Below are positions 1 through 5,888 of a DNA stretch of 6,201 nt, piece by piece. Within the stretch, counting starts at the first letter, position 1, and each line of letters starts with the position of its first letter. The position numbers and the translations under genes were made by a program. Source of the DNA: an uncultured Clostridia bacterium (GTDB lineage Bacteria; Bacillota; Clostridia; Oscillospirales; Ruminococcaceae). The stretch lies in the NCBI GenBank assembly GCA_947629275.1, contig CANRDG010000105.1:1-6201 (forward strand). The letters run 5' to 3'. The notes beneath the pieces are model-generated. The model was not told where the DNA came from. It made no database searches and saw only the letters and a program-made list of their open reading frames with translations.

Positions 1-1630
1 GGCTACCAAGGTCATAAACTCATTTCTTGACACCTGCACGAATGCAGGCTATGAGGGTATGCTTTACGCAAACATGAGCACGCTTACCGAAAGCATGAAC
101 GTCAGTCAGATAGCAAGCAAACATCAGATATGGCTGGCACACTACACCTCAAAGACAAGCTACGGGGGTACATATCAATACTGGCAGTACAGCTCGACGG
201 GAAGCAGCAAAAACGTTGACAGCGATGATCTTGACTGCGATTTCAGGTTCGTTCCCAACAAAGTAACTGCGCTTTCATTTGAAAAGAAAAGTATAGAATT
301 AGAGGTCGGCGCAAGTACCGGCTACACGATAAACGAAACGCCAAAATACAATTTTGACACGATAACGGTCACTTCGTCCGACTCATCGGTGGCGTGCGTG
401 GTTGACGGCAAGATATACGGCGTGAGCCGCGGCACTGCAATTATAACAGCCAGATCTAAGGGCAATAAAACTGCTGTATGCACTGTTACAGTCAAAGACC
501 CCCTGAGCGGATACACGATAAATATTGCTGACAGTGCGGTCTACAATGCAAATGAAATAAAGCCGCAGGTCAGCGTATCAAAAGAAACTGTACTTTCAGG
601 CACTGCGAAAGCTGACGGCAAAATATACTCGCAGCCGGCAACAAGCTCTACAGTTGCTGCAAATGTAACAAAAGGCGAAGTTCTGAAAATATCAGGCGAG
701 ATAACGGTTTCGGCAGGAAAATTTTATTTTGCCGAAAATGCCGGTGGCAAAAAAGGATTTATTCAGGCAACTAACGTTACAACTGAAAACGGTACGGTAA
801 CTCTTGCAGAAGAAAAAGACTTCAAAGTGGACTACTCAAACAACATAAATGCAGGTACTGCAATGGCGACCGTTACGCCTTTGTCAGATACTCTGTCGGG
901 AAGCATAAGCAAAGATTTTACTATTGCCCCCTGCCCTATTGGTTCGTGTACTGTAACGCAGCTGAATCCTCAGCAATACACGGGCAAGCCGCTTGCGCCG
1001 AATGTAAAACTTTATTTCGGCTCACAGCGCCTTACAAGAGGAATAGATTACACGCTTTCTTACAGTGATAATGTTGATATTGGCACAGCTAAAATAAAAG
1101 TAACTGCCACGGGCAATTTCAGCGGCAGTATGGATCTTGAATTTAAGATAGTAAAAGAGGGCGGTGAGCTTTCAGAGCCGCAGGACATAGGCGTTATGAC
1201 CGTAAACGGACTGAAAGGTTCGGAGAATGTTAAAATAACCGACGTAAGCATTACTTTTAAGGGTGATGACGGCGAAGAATACGATGCTGTAGTTGAGGCT
1301 GACGGCAGGATAACGCTGGAGGCTCTGCCGACAGGAAAATATAAGGCGACTGTTGCTCTTAAAAACTGCGCGCCAAGAGTTTATGATATTGAAGTTACAA
1401 ATTCCAAACCTGCGGAACTTAACGCACAGCTGAATCTGTACGGCGATGTTACCGGTGACGGCGAGATAGACCTATTCGATTATCTGCGAGTAAACGCTTT
1501 GATAAGAAACACTATAGAACTTGACGATTACTCCGTTGCCACTGCCGACGTAACAAAGGACGGAGAGGTCGATCTGTTCGATTATCTTCGTATAAACGCT
1601 CACATCAGGCAAATACAAATGCTGTGGTAA
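1..1630 (+). CDS. GH25 muramidase with Ig-like domains and C-terminal dockerin (5' end missing)
   Basis: The frame is open from the left edge (first full codon at base 2), so this is a fragment of 542 visible residues; the Met codon at 59 lies inside the conserved fold and is not the start. Residues 1-83 match the C-terminal part of glycoside hydrolase family 25 lysozymes (GYEGMLYANM, IWLAHYTSKTSYGGTYQYWQYSSTG). The catalytic acids and any signal peptide would lie upstream, unseen. Then come a Big_2-like Ig domain (about 87-164), an MBG-like Ig domain that seems interrupted by an SH3-like segment (about 170-308), a second MBG-like domain (about 316-383), a carboxypeptidase-regulatory-like domain (about 396-477) and a type I dockerin (about 480-542). 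By family, GH25 cleaves the MurNAc-GlcNAc bond of peptidoglycan; the dockerin would attach the enzyme to a cohesin. The protein is presumably secreted. The next gene follows after 35 bases without a terminator. GH25 and dockerin calls are firm; Ig boundaries are approximate. Confidence 0.88.
   Translation, partial: ATKVINSFLDTCTNAGYEGMLYANMSTLTESMNVSQIASKHQIWLAHYTSKTSYGGTYQYWQYSSTGSSKNVDSDDLDCDFRFVPNKVTALSFEKKSIELEVGASTGYTINETPKYNFDTITVTSSDSSVACVVDGKIYGVSRGTAIITARSKGNKTAVCTVTVKDPLSGYTINIADSAVYNANEIKPQVSVSKETVLSGTAKADGKIYSQPATSSTVAANVTKGEVLKISGEITVSAGKFYFAENAGGKKGFIQATNVTTENGTVTLAEEKDFKVDYSNNINAGTAMATVTPLSDTLSGSISKDFTIAPCPIGSCTVTQLNPQQYTGKPLAPNVKLYFGSQRLTRGIDYTLSYSDNVDIGTAKIKVTATGNFSGSMDLEFKIVKEGGELSEPQDIGVMTVNGLKGSENVKITDVSITFKGDDGEEYDAVVEADGRITLEALPTGKYKATVALKNCAPRVYDIEVTNSKPAELNAQLNLYGDVTGDGEIDLFDYLRVNALIRNTIELDDYSVATADVTKDGEVDLFDYLRINAHIRQIQMLW
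1445..1600 (+). repeat. Dockerin duplicated calcium-binding segments
   Basis: Two 54-base segments (1445-1498 and 1547-1600), 102 bases apart start to start, encode near-identical 18-residue halves. The first begins DVTGDGEIDLFDYLR, the second DVTKDGEVDLFDYLR. Each has the dockerin calcium-loop pattern with side chains at loop positions 1, 3, 5, 9 and 12 (Asp, Thr, Asp, Asp, Asp), followed by a helix. They differ at only five of 18 residues, three of them conservative (Ile/Val twice, Val/Ile once is the typical change). The protein ends four residues after Gln-Ile-Gln with Met-Leu-Trp, and a terminal Leu-Trp is common in ruminococcal dockerins. This is an intragenic domain repeat, not a mobile element. 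Confidence 0.85.
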
Positions 1631-1665
1631 TTCAAAAATATATAAATATGTGTAGGTGAATATCA

Positions 1666-3279
1666 ATGATAAAGAAAATTATTGCGCTGGCTGCCGGTGT
1701 GCTTATGTTTGCTGCCATGATACCTGTTATGTCTCAGGCAAAAAACGCTTATGCAGCTGACGGCGGTGCAGCTATAAGCGTTACAGCTGACAAAACGACC
1801 GCTTACCCCGGAGATGAGATAACATTTACGGTAAGCCTTACTGAAAGAGAAACGACATTTGGCGCTCAGTTTAACATGAGCATACCCAACGGGCTTACAT
1901 ATGTGAGCGGTTCGGGAAAACTGAACAGCGCTGCTGAAAATGTTCTTGCACACGACAGACCAAGTTTCGATGACAACACTTTGATGTATTTTGCCGGAAC
2001 AAATGATTTTTCAAGAAATACTGTTGTCAATAAAGCTACGGTATTGTTTACATTTAAATGCAAGGCGGAAAAATTGGGCAGTTACACTGTTTCTGCGGAT
2101 AGTATAAAGGTAGGCGGCAAAGACTTTAATTCTGTACCCTGTTCGACTTCGGGAGCAACAGTAAAAGTAGTTGAAAGACCTGTAGCTGTAACGGGCGTAA
2201 AGGTCTCTCCGACATCTAAAACTCTGAAATCCAAGGGTGAGGCTTTTGAGCTTAAAGCTGAAGTTTCGCCATCTAACGCTGCAAACAAGGCTGTTACATA
2301 CAAAAGCAGCAACGACAAGGTAGCAACAGTAAGCGCAGAGGGTACTGTAGTTGCGGTTGGTAATGGCAAGGCGACTATAACAGTTACGACTAAGGACGGC
2401 GGCAAGACCGCAAAGTGCGAAGTTACAGTAAATATTCCGCACAAGCATGAACTGAAAGAAGTAACGGCAAAGAAAGCAACGTGCGCACAAACAGGAAACA
2501 ACACATACTACAAGTGCGACGGCTGCGGAAAGGTATTCAAAGACAAGGACGCTAAAACAGAAACGACCGTTGAAAAGGAAACGCTCCAAAGAACGGCACA
2601 CAAATTCAGCAAAAAAGAAACTACCGAAAGATACCTGAAAAGCAAAGCGGACTGCCAAAGCCCTGCGATATACTATTACTGCTGCGAGGTATGCGGAGCG
2701 GCTGACGAAAAGACATTTGAAAACGGCGATAAAGACCCTGACAATCACAAGGAAACTACGCTTGAAAAGGAAAAGAAAGCTACCGAAGAGGAAGAGGGCT
2801 ACAGCGGCGACAAGGTTTGCAAAGCCTGCAAGAAGGTAGTCGAAAAAGGCAAGGTCATTGAAAAGATCGTTCACATGAAAGATGCCAAGAAAGTTGAAGC
2901 CAAGGCTGCGACCGACAAGGAAGACGGAAACATTGAATACTACGTTTGTAACGGCTGCGGAAAGCTTTACAAAGATGCGGAAGGCAAGGTAGAAATTAAA
3001 CAGGCTGACACGGTCATAAAAGCCAAGGACAGTTCCTCAGAAGCGGACAGCTCCGAGATAACGGAAAGCTCTCAACCCGACGAAAGCTTAGACAGTACGG
3101 ACAGTTCGTCTGCGGCGGACAGCGAAAGCAAGCTTGTTACGACCATGACAGGCACACCTTCACGCACAGACAGCGCAAGCAGCCATACAGGTCTTATGTG
3201 GGGCATAATAATCGGCGCGATAGTGCTGGCAGTTGCGATATTGGCGTTTATAATCATACTAATAGTAAAAAGCAGATAA
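1666..3279 (+). CDS. Membrane-anchored cohesin-like / Big_2 surface protein
   Basis: This 537-residue protein is probably a surface scaffold or receptor. It starts with a signal peptide (residues 1-30: MIKK, hydrophobic core, likely cleavage after AYA). Residues about 36-168 resemble a cohesin: PGDEITFTVSL, GAQFNMSIPNGLTYVSGSG, then an FAGT segment and VLFTFKCKAEKLGSYTVS, which match the order of cohesin strands. A Big_2 Ig domain follows (about 172-256, VTGVKVSPTSKTLKSKGEAF and YKSSNDKVATVS). Residues 258-450 hold four Cys-containing repeats, 455-508 a Ser/Asp/Glu-rich linker, and 511-534 a single hydrophobic helix ending in LysSerArg. No LPxTG motif is present, so membrane retention is inferred. 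Start choice: AGGTGA at 1654-1659, 6 bases before ATG, directly ahead of the signal peptide. It sits 35 bases after the dockerin-bearing muramidase gene, which suggests that this cohesin binds that dockerin. The cohesin call is by pattern only; another member of the cohesin/CBM-like beta-sandwich group is possible. Confidence 0.82.
   Translation: MIKKIIALAAGVLMFAAMIPVMSQAKNAYAADGGAAISVTADKTTAYPGDEITFTVSLTERETTFGAQFNMSIPNGLTYVSGSGKLNSAAENVLAHDRPSFDDNTLMYFAGTNDFSRNTVVNKATVLFTFKCKAEKLGSYTVSADSIKVGGKDFNSVPCSTSGATVKVVERPVAVTGVKVSPTSKTLKSKGEAFELKAEVSPSNAANKAVTYKSSNDKVATVSAEGTVVAVGNGKATITVTTKDGGKTAKCEVTVNIPHKHELKEVTAKKATCAQTGNNTYYKCDGCGKVFKDKDAKTETTVEKETLQRTAHKFSKKETTERYLKSKADCQSPAIYYYCCEVCGAADEKTFENGDKDPDNHKETTLEKEKKATEEEEGYSGDKVCKACKKVVEKGKVIEKIVHMKDAKKVEAKAATDKEDGNIEYYVCNGCGKLYKDAEGKVEIKQADTVIKAKDSSSEADSSEITESSQPDESLDSTDSSSAADSESKLVTTMTGTPSRTDSASSHTGLMWGIIIGAIVLAVAILAFIIILIVKSR
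2437..3015 (+). repeat. Four degenerate CxxC repeats in the cohesin-like protein
   Basis: This stretch encodes residues 258-450 of the surface protein. Four units each contain a His near the start, a Lys/Glu/Thr-rich segment and a CxxC: C284-x2-C287 (YYKCDGCGKVFKD), C340-x2-C343 (YYYCCEVCG), C385-x2-C388 (KVCKACKK) and C428-x2-C431 (YYVCNGCGKLYKD). Units one and four are closest to each other; two and three have diverged. Repeats of this kind are common in surface proteins of Clostridia. Their function is unknown to me; the cysteines could bind a metal or form disulfides. They may act as a spacer that holds the cohesin away from the membrane. Confidence 0.75.
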
Positions 3280-3285
3280 CAAAAA

Positions 3286-3322
3286 ACAGGCTCTTGCGTT
3301 TTACAGGAGCCTGTAATTTTTT
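3286..3322. terminator. Bidirectional intrinsic terminator
   Basis: An 11-bp stem (3286-3296 with 3304-3314, ACAGGCTCTTG against CAGGAGCCTGT, one G-T wobble) closes a 7-base loop. On the + strand it is followed by AATTTTTT (3315-3322). On the - strand the A-run at 3281-3286 gives a T-tract. It lies 6 bases after the stop of the cohesin-like gene and 11 bases after the stop of nadA, so one hairpin can end both convergent units. Confidence 0.85.
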
Positions 3323-3333
3323 GCATATTCACA

Positions 3334-4257
3334 TCAGCCGAGCTGAAGCATTTTATCTATACATTTACGAGAAAGTGCGATTTGCTCGCTTGTCATGATT
3401 ATCTCATTTTCATTGTCGTCGCTGCCTATGGTTTTCAGCACGGACAGCACCTCATACAAAGTGGTAAGGCGCATATTAGTGCAAATAAGCCTCTGTGACA
3501 GCGGATAGAACTTTTTATCGGGGCATTTATACTGCAAATGAGCTACGATACTGTTTTCGGTGCCGATGATAAACTCTTTGGCATCGCTTTTTTCTGCATA
3601 CTGCATTATACCTGATGTAGAACCGATATAGTCGGCATTTTCGCAGACTTCTTCCCTGCATTCGGGGTGAACGAGCAGCAAAGCATTTGGGTAGCGAATT
3701 TTTGCAATTGCAACGTCTTCGATTGACGCGCCATTATGTATTGGGCAGCAGCCGTTGTAAAGTTTTATATCCTTATCGGGACACTGCTTTTGAACATATC
3801 TGCCGAGGTTGCAGTCGGGAACGAACAGTATTTTCTTTTCAGGCAACGAAGAAACTATCTTCACCGCGGAAGACGATGTTACGCAGACATCGCAAAGTTC
3901 TTTGAGCGCGGCTGTGGTATTTATGTACGCCACTACCACCCTGTCAGGTTCTTTTTCTTTCATTTTTGCAAGGTCTTCGGGAGAAAGCTGCTGTGCCATA
4001 GGGCAGCCTGCATCTACATGAGAAAGGTAAACTCTTTTGTCAGGTGACAGAATTTTTGCTGTTTCTGCCATAAAGCGCACGCCGCACATAAGTACGTTTT
4101 TATTCTCTGCCCCTGCCGCCATTTTACTCAACGCGAACGAATCACCTACAAAATCGGCAATTTCGGTTATATCGGGCGTTTGGTAGCTGTGAGCCAAAAT
4201 ACAAACGTCTTTTTCCTTTTTAAGGCGAAGGATCTCGTCTTGTATTTCTCTTATCAT
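3334..4257 (-). CDS. nadA: Quinolinate synthase NadA
   Basis: NadA is a cytosolic, oxygen-sensitive [4Fe-4S] enzyme that condenses iminoaspartate with dihydroxyacetone phosphate to quinolinate, the precursor of the NAD ring. The 307 residues fit the family's short form (about 300). Recognisable motifs are HSYQTPDITEIADFVGDS (23-40), GVRFMAETAKILSPDK (59-74), VAYINTTAALKE (109-120), VTSSSAV (126-132) and LLVHPEC (194-200). The three expected cluster ligands are Cys85 (DAGCPMAQ), Cys171 (NGCCPIH; Cys170 is adjacent) and Cys259 (LICTNMR), placed by comparison with known NadA sequences. The start is supported by GGAGGTG at 4263-4269, 5 bases upstream of ATG. It lies 14 bases downstream of the aldo/keto reductase gene, probably in one transcript. 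The usual partners nadB and nadC are not in the window, so the source of iminoaspartate is not visible here. Confidence 0.96.
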   Translation of the reverse strand: MIREIQDEILRLKKEKDVCILAHSYQTPDITEIADFVGDSFALSKMAAGAENKNVLMCGVRFMAETAKILSPDKRVYLSHVDAGCPMAQQLSPEDLAKMKEKEPDRVVVAYINTTAALKELCDVCVTSSSAVKIVSSLPEKKILFVPDCNLGRYVQKQCPDKDIKLYNGCCPIHNGASIEDVAIAKIRYPNALLLVHPECREEVCENADYIGSTSGIMQYAEKSDAKEFIIGTENSIVAHLQYKCPDKKFYPLSQRLICTNMRLTTLYEVLSVLKTIGSDDNENEIIMTSEQIALSRKCIDKMLQLG

Positions 4258-4271
4258 AAAAACACCTCCGT

Positions 4272-5234
4272 TTAAAGTTCCAACATTCTCAAAGTTTTTT
4301 CATCATACACAACATCTTGTGCTTCCATATCCTCTTTTATCTGCCATGCCTTACTTGCCGAGAACACGGAGCTTACGGGGAACGGCTGGCTGTTGAGGTA
4401 GCCAAGCACTACCGCGGCAGGCTGTTTGCCGGTGGCGTTGCAAAGCTTGATAACGTTTGAAAGCCTTGCAAGATTTGCTGTGCTGACAAACTGACCCTCG
4501 ATAATATTTTTAACGCTCTCCCCTTTTGCGAGCTTTGAGAAAAAGCCCTTTGCCTGCGGTGAAAACGCCATTACGGGGAAATTATGCTTTGCATACCATG
4601 TATGTTCGCGCATATCCATAGAAACGAGTGTATCGTCGCCGAGCATATCGCTGCTGAGGTGCGCGAGGCTATAGTTTATCTGGCTTATGCGAAGCGGCTC
4701 CATGCCGTTTTCTTCGGCAAATTTGTTGGCAGCTTCGATTCGTGAGGTGCGCCAGTTAGAAACGCCGATAAAATGCGCTTTACCTGACTTTACAATATCA
4801 TTAAGTATGGGCATTATCTCGCTGACGGGTATGGTCTCATCGTCGCGGTGGAGAAGAAAAATATCTACATAATCAATACCCATTACCGAAAGACTGCGGT
4901 TTATATCGTACTCTATATCCTCCCTTGAAAGGCGCGAAACGTGCATATCATCGTGGCTGGGGTGACCGCCTTTGGTTACTATCAGCATTTTATCGCGGTT
5001 GCCGCGGTGCATGAGCCACCTGCCCACAACGCCCTCCGAAGAGTCTTCGCCTCCCTCTATCCACGAGCAATATGTACGCGCGGTATCTATACAAGTGCCG
5101 CCGCAGGCTGCATATTCGTCCAGCAGTTCAAAGTACGCGGGGTCGTTGTCGTGTCGCTCGAACGCCGCCGTACCAAAGGCAAGAGCAGGAACTTTTATTG
5201 AATATTTGTCGTTTTTAAGAGTGAATGTAATCAT
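4272..5234 (-). CDS. Aldo/keto reductase
   Basis: This is a 320-residue cytosolic NAD(P)H-dependent oxidoreductase of the aldo/keto reductase superfamily (TIM barrel), a family that reduces aldehydes and ketones. The catalytic tetrad is complete: Asp50 and Tyr55 in CIDTARTY, Lys88 in IVTKGG, and His129 in IFLLHRDD. Further family signs are LAFGTAAF near the N-terminus, SEGVVGRWL (66-74), GKAHFIGVSNW (151-161) and INYSL (186-190). Late residues (SSVFSASK, 288-295) fit the cofactor-phosphate-binding region. Start choice: the frame stays open to a Met 28 codons upstream, but the ATG at 5234 has AGGTGA at 5240-5245 just ahead and gives the family's normal N-terminus. The substrate cannot be told from sequence. 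It is the first gene of a likely two-gene unit with nadA, a pairing whose meaning is unclear. Confidence 0.93.
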   Translation of the reverse strand: MITFTLKNDKYSIKVPALAFGTAAFERHDNDPAYFELLDEYAACGGTCIDTARTYCSWIEGGEDSSEGVVGRWLMHRGNRDKMLIVTKGGHPSHDDMHVSRLSREDIEYDINRSLSVMGIDYVDIFLLHRDDETIPVSEIMPILNDIVKSGKAHFIGVSNWRTSRIEAANKFAEENGMEPLRISQINYSLAHLSSDMLGDDTLVSMDMREHTWYAKHNFPVMAFSPQAKGFFSKLAKGESVKNIIEGQFVSTANLARLSNVIKLCNATGKQPAAVVLGYLNSQPFPVSSVFSASKAWQIKEDMEAQDVVYDEKTLRMLEL

Positions 5235-5239
5235 TTTTA

Positions 5240-5245
5240 TCACCT
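5240..5245 (-). promoter_or_regulatory. Ribosome binding site that fixes the aldo/keto reductase start
   Basis: AGGTGA on the - strand, 5 bases before the ATG at 5234. The upstream alternative Met at 5318 would add 28 residues that are unlike the family and would overlap the likely promoter. Confidence 0.75.
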
Positions 5246-5285
5246 GTCCTTTTAATACATATATTCTGCGATACAAGTTTACTAT

Positions 5286-5314
5286 ATTATAATAACATAT
5301 CTTAATCGAAATTT
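5286..5314 (-). promoter_or_regulatory. Possible promoter for aldo/keto reductase-nadA
   Basis: A TATAAT hexamer lies at 5286-5291 on the - strand, about 52 bases before the reductase ATG. At 17 bp spacing the -35 position (5309-5314) reads AAATTT, a poor match to TTGACA. The position is right and the -10 is perfect, but the region is very AT-rich, so chance matches are likely. Confidence 0.35.
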
Positions 5315-5329
5315 CCACTGTTTTTGTGC

Positions 5330-5363
5330 AAATTATTAAAATTTTTTTTAATGAGAAAAAATA
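5330..5363. other. AT-rich tract in the divergent intergenic region
   Basis: Of 34 bases only two (5353 and 5355) are G, and there is no C. It includes an A4T8A2 run at 5338-5351. It lies just upstream of the ylxM -35 box, roughly 48 to 81 bases before the predicted start site, and could add to promoter curvature or RNA polymerase contact. That role is inferred from composition and position only. Confidence 0.4.
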
Positions 5364-5375
5364 CGCGGCAAGTCC

Positions 5376-5404
5376 TTGACAAACTGGGAAAAGTCGTGTA
5401 TAAT
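5376..5404 (+). promoter_or_regulatory. Consensus sigma-A promoter for ylxM-ffh
   Basis: TTGACA at 5376-5381 and TATAAT at 5399-5404 are both perfect consensus hexamers with the ideal 17-bp spacer. Transcription should start near 5411, giving a leader of about 47 bases before the ylxM ATG. A promoter this strong fits steady high expression of a signal recognition particle gene. Confidence 0.9.
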
Positions 5405-5410
5405 ATCATA

Positions 5411-5432
5411 TGTAAAGGTTTTTAGCTTTACA
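5411..5432. repeat. 7-bp inverted repeat at the predicted transcription start
   Basis: TGTAAAG (5411-5417) and CTTTACA (5426-5432) are perfect inverted copies separated by 8 bases. The repeat begins at the predicted +1 of the ylxM-ffh promoter. It could be a protein-binding operator or a 5'-terminal mRNA hairpin. No T-tract follows, so it is not an intrinsic terminator. Confidence 0.5.
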
Positions 5433-5457
5433 AGTGACGTGAAAGGGGCTGTTTTGT

Positions 5458-5868
5458 ATGAGCGATATTGCAGGTATAGATAATGAAAAGTCTGCATTTG
5501 TTAAAGATCTCGGCTTTGCGGATCTGCTTTGCGTTTACGGACAGCTTCTGACCGACAAGCAGCGCGATGTGCTGGATCTGTATTATAACGAAGACCTGTC
5601 GCTTTCAGAGATCGCCGAAAACACAGGCATTTCACGGCAGGGCGTTCGTGACAGCATAAAGCGCGGAGAAGAAGCATTGACATACTTTGAAGAAACGCTT
5701 AAACTTTATGCCAGACAAAAGGCTTTTGACGAGATAATGGGCGCTATTCTTGAACAGGCAAAGAGCATACGCAAGGATCTTAGCCCTATAACATACTCGT
5801 GGATAATTCAGCAAAAGGCTGACACGCTGATAAAAGACATCGAAAACGGCATGAAGATATTTGACTGA
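5458..5868 (+). CDS. ylxM: YlxM/p13-family helix-turn-helix protein
   Basis: This 136-residue protein belongs to the YlxM (p13) family, small sigma-70 region 4-like helix-turn-helix proteins encoded next to ffh in Gram-positive bacteria. In some species YlxM has been linked to signal recognition particle assembly or activity; its detailed role is not settled. Family signs are LLCVYGQLLTDKQRDVLDLYY (23-43, shown in part by YGQLLTDKQ) and the HTH at about 47-70 (LSLSEIAENTGISRQGVRDS). It has about 16 residues ahead of the conserved start and a longer C-terminal tail than the roughly 110-residue Bacillus protein. No other Met is available before residue 94, so the start at 5458 stands; AAAGGGG at 5442-5448 is 9 bases upstream. 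It is the first gene after a consensus promoter and precedes ffh by 20 bases. ftsY, which often sits upstream, is absent here. Confidence 0.92.
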   Translation: MSDIAGIDNEKSAFVKDLGFADLLCVYGQLLTDKQRDVLDLYYNEDLSLSEIAENTGISRQGVRDSIKRGEEALTYFEETLKLYARQKAFDEIMGAILEQAKSIRKDLSPITYSWIIQQKADTLIKDIENGMKIFD

Positions 5869-5888
5869 TAGATAACAGGAGGTCGGTT

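Noticed and set aside
59..61. ATG at 59 as the true start of the first gene
   Set aside because: The frame is open to the left edge, and the codons before 59 encode conserved GH25 sequence (ATKVINSFLDTCTNAGYEG), so the gene begins outside the window.
1445..1600. Direct repeat as a recombination or CRISPR-like element
   Set aside because: There are only two copies, in frame, and they encode the normal two-fold dockerin fold.
2011..2874. Long open frame on the - strand (287 codons) opposite the cohesin-like gene
   Set aside because: It is a shadow of the Lys/Glu-rich repeats: its product is full of Phe, Leu, Val, Cys, Tyr and Arg with no recognisable motif, and the + strand frame has clear domains, a signal peptide and a ribosome binding site.
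3687..4047. Overlapping + strand frames opposite nadA
   Set aside because: They are fully covered by nadA, which has all its motifs and cluster cysteines; the + strand products show no family features.
5235..5318. Upstream Met start at 5318 for the aldo/keto reductase
   Set aside because: The 28 added residues do not resemble the family, and the ATG at 5234 has a well-placed AGGTGA. The longer form would also span the likely promoter.
5338..5351. A/T palindrome (A4T8A2) as a terminator
   Set aside because: It has no GC stem and lies between divergent promoters where no terminator is needed; it is better seen as part of an AT-rich promoter region.
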